64,000 nt of DNA, from NCBI GenBank assembly GCA_910890315.1, contig CAJVGD010000006.1:744001-808000 (forward strand), in the 5' to 3' direction. The translations under genes were made by a program, and so were the position numbers. The notes beneath the pieces were generated by a model. That model was not told the DNA's origin, did not search any database, and saw only the letters and a list, made by a program, of their open reading frames with translations. The stretch comes from Serendipita indica DSM 11827 (Eukaryota > Basidiomycota > Agaricomycetes > Sebacinales > Serendipitaceae). Within the stretch, counting starts at the first letter, position 1. Each line of letters begins with the position of its first letter. This document shows, piece by piece, positions 60,057-64,000 of this stretch.

Positions 60057-61066
60057 CGTCAAGGAGCGGCGGCGGGAGAGATTTGGTGTAAACGGGGATT
60101 AAGGTTTGACCACTCCTGGAAGCCTTGGGTCAGGAAAGTCCAGTAATATGTAGAAATAGTATTATTGGGTATAGGGCATACTTGTAATAGAATATTCATC
60201 GATTTAACAGGCCTAGCTGATGCCGAAGGCAGACAAGACCAGACTTTGCATAACGGCCTGGAGTTTCAATAAACCTTGTGACTTTCTTTGGTAGTATGAC
60301 AAGGTAAAATGGTCTTCCTGTCAGGCTCGAGAGGGGTCCCACCCGTCCCACGTCACGTCGACGAGGCATAGTTGTTCGAGGACTTTTACCTCCGGTATTT
60401 TGCTTACGTGTAACCAGAGTCTAGAACTCGGTTGTGTGTTAGGTAATGAACCAGTCGCGATATACGCGGCCCAATGCATTTCATTCTCGGTAGTATCAGG
60501 ACATCGCCTTTGGACGATGGCATTCACACAGTGGGAGGTGGTCCAACGCCGTGCGGTGCTATGAATAAGGGTTCATTCACGGAAGGATCCGACGATATTG
60601 GCTGGTTATGATGTGTCCCTAGTCTATCGGAGTCTCACATATTGACCTTGGGAACCTTCGTCTCGGAATATGCAAATGATATTTACAGGGACACATGATT
60701 GTTGTGGTCATCAGAATCCTCGGTGTGAGAGTGGCATGGTATTGAAGGCAAGCAGTGCGCAGGCTTAGGGGGACGGATGGGGAGCGCGCGGTAGCTGTGG
60801 TCTGGGTTACGCTGATCGAAGTCGACCAACTATATGCATTTTCCGACCCGGACGAGGACGCGGGCCCACCCGGAACACTCAAGGCAGCCAATGACCGAGC
60901 TACAGGCAGGACGGCATAAGGATCATTCAGGCCATATTAACAACTGTCAGACTCGCTTGCTTACCCCAGGGGTGGTCAAGCATCGCCTCCTAAGCAGAGG
61001 CAACAATTTTTGCCGTGGATGCAATTGAGTGATCATATATTATTAAGACTCCTTGTCCCAAAACAT
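60057..61066. other. Intergenic, no gene seen
   Basis: About 1 kb upstream of eS7. Short open frames (for example 60321-60527 - and 60619-60891 -) have no domain. It should include the ribosomal-protein promoter. Confidence 0.45.
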
Positions 61067-61149
61067 GACCATTTAGCCAAGTTGGTTAAGGCGATTGATT
61101 AGAAATCAATTGGGCTTCGCCCGCGTAGGTTCGAATCCTGCAGTGGTCG
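61067..61149 (+). tRNA. tRNA-Ser(AGA)
   Basis: Acceptor gaccatt/agtggtc with discriminator G. Anticodon stem attga/tcaat around loop ttAGAaa. A long variable arm (tgggcttcgcccg) is typical of tRNA-Ser. T-arm gtagg-ttcgaat-cctgc. No intron; the run gttttttgg follows as terminator. Confidence 0.95.
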
Positions 61150-61751
61150 CATCGTTTTTTGGCTCGCCATTTAATTTCCATGGCCAGGATTGGGTAACGA
61201 CCCCTTTTTTGGTCTGTTATCGGACTACATCTAGCCTCATCAGTGGAGTGAACTCGTGGGTTGCCCCGATTACTCGGCAAGTTCCTAGGTCCGAGGAGTG
61301 GCTGAACCCTGCTGCGCGTGTCGTGTCAACGTGCCCACCCTACTCGGTCCAGTTCAGTTTTAACATTTACTGGACCGTTCGCGGGCTCGAGAGAAGAGCG
61401 CCCGTGAAGGCCGGAGATCATAACCGCATTGAACGGCGTTAACGCTGGGCACATCCGAATCCAACCTGCATTTCGTTTCTGTGCAGAGGTAATGACACCC
61501 TTGAAGAGGGTCCCAGATGTAAATCTGTACAGCACCCAAAGGCTGTCCCCGGTCAATGGCAACGGGCAACGAAATGCAATAAATGAATTTCTGAAGCGAT
61601 CCGAACGTGAGTAAGGAACCCTCTGGCGAAACGAACGGTGAACAGGACAGGCAGACAGGCGAACGGCACGGCTGGTAGAGAGGACGTCAATTAAGTATTA
61701 TGCTGTGCTGTAGGAACAAGAGATGGGCTCGACAGAACGAATGCAATAATG
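61150..61751. other. Intergenic, no gene seen
   Basis: About 600 bp between tRNA-Ser and the stop of the zinc-finger gene. Open frames on both strands are short and unrecognisable. Confidence 0.45.
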
Positions 61752-62353
61752 TCATGTATTGCCTCCGCCGCTTGTCGGACGGTCAGAAGCGTCTGGTCTT
61801 AGCGTTGGGGAGATGGAGCCAGGAGAGGTCCGGGCGCGCAATCCAGACGACCAGTCTTGCGAGGTCGGATGCATGTTTTTCATGCTATGAATTGTGTTAG
61901 TGTCTGGCACTCGGACCTGCATACGTGAGCGACTGACTGTGTTCGCATATTGTCCAGCCGCGAAAAGGTTTTGTCACACCCCGGATATTCGCATTGAAAG
62001 CGGGTTCCTGTATGCTTAAGGGTATGCCGATTGAGGTGGCCCACTTTTTTGAACACGGACGAACAGAAGGGACACGGAAAGGTGGGCTCGTCTGCCGAGG
62101 GCTCAGGGGAACCGGAAGCCATTGCCTCGTCGGTCGTTGTTGGAGAGATTGGGGAGAGTATTAGTGGTGTTGACCCTTCGATGTCCCTTAGTTTAGTACC
62201 AACGACAAGCTTGCGCTGGAGGCGCAACGGTGGGTGTGAAGTCAACGATGGGAGTGGGATCGGTACTGAGCCGCTGGATGTGGATGCAGATGGTTGTTGT
62301 AACTGCATTTCGACATCGTCGTGGAGAGCTCGCGGCACCTTGTTGTCTGTCAT
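61752..62353 (-). CDS. Small C2H2 zinc-finger protein
   Basis: Probable DNA-binding transcription factor. Exons 61938-62353 and 61752-61884 (53-nt intron) join to 182 aa. Two C2H2 fingers: FPCPFCSSVFKKVGHLNRH with TLKH completing it, then FQCEYPGCDKTFSRLDNM with RTH-MKNMH completed by the second exon (C-x4-C ... H-x4-H). A Ser/Thr/Pro-rich N-terminal region precedes the fingers (TPLILSPISPTTTDEA). The start MTDNKVPRAL is chosen because the region further upstream looks like non-coding sequence; Met codons at 62398 and 62548 are alternatives. No specific orthologue recognised. Confidence 0.75.
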
Positions 62354-62399
62354 AGGTCGGGGGAGGATTGATATCAGACAGCCCGGGTGAGAGTCCATC

Positions 62400-63304
62400 G
62401 GGAGGCTAAATAGCGCGCCAACCCAGTGTATTGGCCACAGGCAGCAAGGCTGAATGTCTGCCTCTGTACCACATATTTGTGCTCGGTTTCTATTTCCTCG
62501 AGCGCCACAGGTTACAAACTCCGAGTATGGGAAACGAACCCTATCCATATGACCGTAGACCGCGCGAGCCGACGAGAAAATGAATCAATCGTACCCAAAT
62601 GACCGCATGAACTTCGCATTTCGACTGTCGTCAAAGGGTTTCCGCGTGATGAATCAACCAGGGTTCAAGTCTGCTGTGAGCCCCAATGGTCAACCCGTTC
62701 AACAACTGACACGGGGCTCGGTAGTCTGCTCTTGAAAGAGGTCGCCCTTGACGCTCCGGAAACACGGAGAAAGGAAGGCAGCCCAATTGTAGAAAAGCTC
62801 CTAAGCCCATATAACAAGGCCAGCCTCCTCGGTGACTTGCGGCCGTGCACAGGATAATAGACGTTGCCCAGGAGAGAGAATTCAAGCCCAGTTCCGTAAT
62901 CGGGGAATCCCCTTTGATACCCGCGCCTACGGCTCCCTAGTCTGGTGCCACGCTGACCGACCGTCAAGCCCTTGGAACCTGACCGTGACTGCCCGCAACC
63001 TCAAGGATGCCCAGAATATGCATTATCTCTTCAGATATTTGTTGGACGGTAAATGAGGATAAGACAGGGACTAAGATTCGAACAAACCAACCTCGTATCC
63101 TCTGGACCTCAACACAACTGTCAGACTACCAAATTGCCAGACCTCGGATCTGTCTCTAATGTACATTTGGACACTCTTCGCTTCATCTATTCTCCAAGAT
63201 TGCAATTGCAACTCTGAATTTGGTCATTGGTCATCGCGAGTCGGCCGTCGTTCTTTGCGCCCACCCTCGACTCCTCCTGGCCCTCTTCTCTCCTGTATTG
63301 AGCG
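62400..63304. other. Intergenic with a tRNA-like relic
   Basis: About 900 bp. Minus-strand 63068-63160 contains an A-box-like tggcaatttgg and a B-box-like gttcgaatc at tRNA-like spacing, but the T-arm does not pair. It may be a decayed tRNA or tRNA-derived SINE. Nothing else is recognised. Confidence 0.35.
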
Positions 63305-64000
63305 ATGAACACGCCTCCACCGGGTAATTGGACGAACACTCCATCACCTCAGCTTGGTCTAAACAGTGGACCTTTGCCGGCACCTCAAGCGCTCCTCGGT
63401 CCTCAGTTAGCGGTTACGCTGTTACAAGTTTTAAGCCAAGGCGTTCTTTTCACCCAAATCTCAACCTATTTCTCCTCTCCCCGTGTTTCTCGTCAATCTA
63501 AAGGCTCACGCGACGGCTGGCCTTGATTGCTTACGTCTTGGTCGTCAGCTCCCTGTCTCTGTAAGCCTTAAACGCCTCGAACTCCCAGTCGGCTCACCTC
63601 ACTCTCTGTATAGCGTTCAAACCTGTCGTTACATCTTTACAGCCCACCTGATTCTTGTCGACCACCGCGATTTTGTGCGTCGCTCCTTGGGTTTTGCCCT
63701 CGTCGCTCATACGTTTAAGTTCTCCGATAAAACTAGATGGATTGATCCTCTACTCAATGCGCTCATTAGTTGTCTGATTCGCTTGTTCTATATTCACCGA
63801 ATCTGGCGTATGACGAACAAGTGGTGGGTACCCGCCCCCCTGGTGCTCGTACAACTTGGAATCTGCGTGGCACAAGGATGGCTCGTTGCTGGTGTCTACC
63901 TGCACCATGAACGCCGCTATGTCACTGTAGAAAACGTCGCATGCAAGTCGTAGTCCATATCCCTGGGTAGACGACTTACAACTTTCTCAGTCGACCTTGC
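63305..64000 (+). CDS. DUF6534-like multi-pass membrane protein, partial
   Basis: Basidiomycete-expanded membrane protein family of unknown function with about seven hydrophobic spans. The start MNTPPPGNWTNTPSPQLG is followed by the family's first span, LLGPQLAVTLLQVLSQGVLF, then TQISTYF. A later piece has RLALIAYVLVVSSLSL in another frame (about 63515-63560). The long block KTRWIDPLLNALISCLIRLF with YIHRIWRMTNKWW, and VLVQLGICVAQGWLVAGVYL, matches the family's typical W-x-D-P-L ... Q/R-x-F-Y-x-x-R-I-W layout. Introns or a frame break lie between 63470 and 63630 and were not resolved. The gene probably continues past the right edge. Confidence 0.55.

Noticed and set aside
63068-63160. A fourth functional tRNA gene (minus strand)
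   Set aside because: A- and B-box-like strings are present but the T-arm and part of the acceptor stem cannot pair, so I treat it as a relic or tRNA-derived SINE fragment at most.
1-64000. CRISPR arrays, LTR elements or virus-derived elements
   Set aside because: No regularly spaced repeats, paired long terminal repeats, or reverse transcriptase, integrase or capsid-like segments were seen anywhere in the window.

Overview
The window is a gene-dense stretch of a filamentous basidiomycete genome, most likely Agaricomycetes. The evidence is protein genes cut by many short GT-AG introns (about 45-85 nt), STE3-type receptor-like GPCRs, two Ras genes, a DUF6534-like membrane protein and split genes on both strands. 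A Ceratobasidiaceae/Rhizoctonia-like source is possible but cannot be proved from sequence alone.

Layout. 1-2151 (-): 5' part of a flavocytochrome b2-type L-lactate dehydrogenase, running off the left edge. 3472-5125 (+): MFS transporter of the Dal5/allantoate-permease type. 5720-6335: a possible small secreted or GPI-anchored protein. 6363-12672: an 'island' bounded by inverted repeats of about 265 bp. It holds two tandem STE3-like pheromone-receptor genes (-), a MITE-like element that cuts the tail of the first, and a poorly recognisable gene or relic; the right repeat ends inside an intact tRNA-Arg(ACG). 12831-14618 (-): ArsB/NhaD-like ion transporter. 15037-18088 (-): single-pass membrane protein with an SH3-like module. 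19437-22053 (+): two tandem Ras GTPases. 22564-24873 (+): membrane RING ubiquitin ligase. 24925-26928 (-): nuclear protein with two PWWP/Tudor-like modules. 27087-29399 (+): Golgi apyrase. tRNA-Glu follows. 29705-31195 (-): Tim54. 32021-35303 (+): GH31 alpha-xylosidase. 35479-38269 (-): Zn2Cys6 transcription factor. 38738-40612 (+): DOMON/cytochrome b561 protein. 40976-43628 (-): phosphoglucomutase/phosphopentomutase, head-to-head with 43681-45656 (+) MCM-binding protein. 45735-46669 (-): SET/Vps75-type histone chaperone. 46988-48497 (-): CPA2 cation/proton antiporter, divergent from two tandem ENA-type P-type ATPases (48749-56662, +). 56864-59231 (+): LETM1. 59357-60056 (-): ribosomal protein eS7. 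tRNA-Ser. 61752-62353 (-): C2H2 zinc-finger protein. 63305-end (+): DUF6534-like membrane protein.

Functional themes. The 47-57 kb block combines a cation/proton antiporter with two Na+/K+-ATPases and looks like a monovalent-cation homeostasis cluster; LETM1 (mitochondrial K+/H+ balance) follows directly. The 6.4-12.7 kb island is the accessory, fast-changing part: tandem duplication, inverted duplication, a DNA-element insertion and receptor genes in one place. No lipopeptide pheromone gene was found beside the receptors, so calling it a mating-type locus is not justified. Several otherwise well conserved genes show single apparent reading-frame breaks, which may be real decay or indel errors in the assembly.
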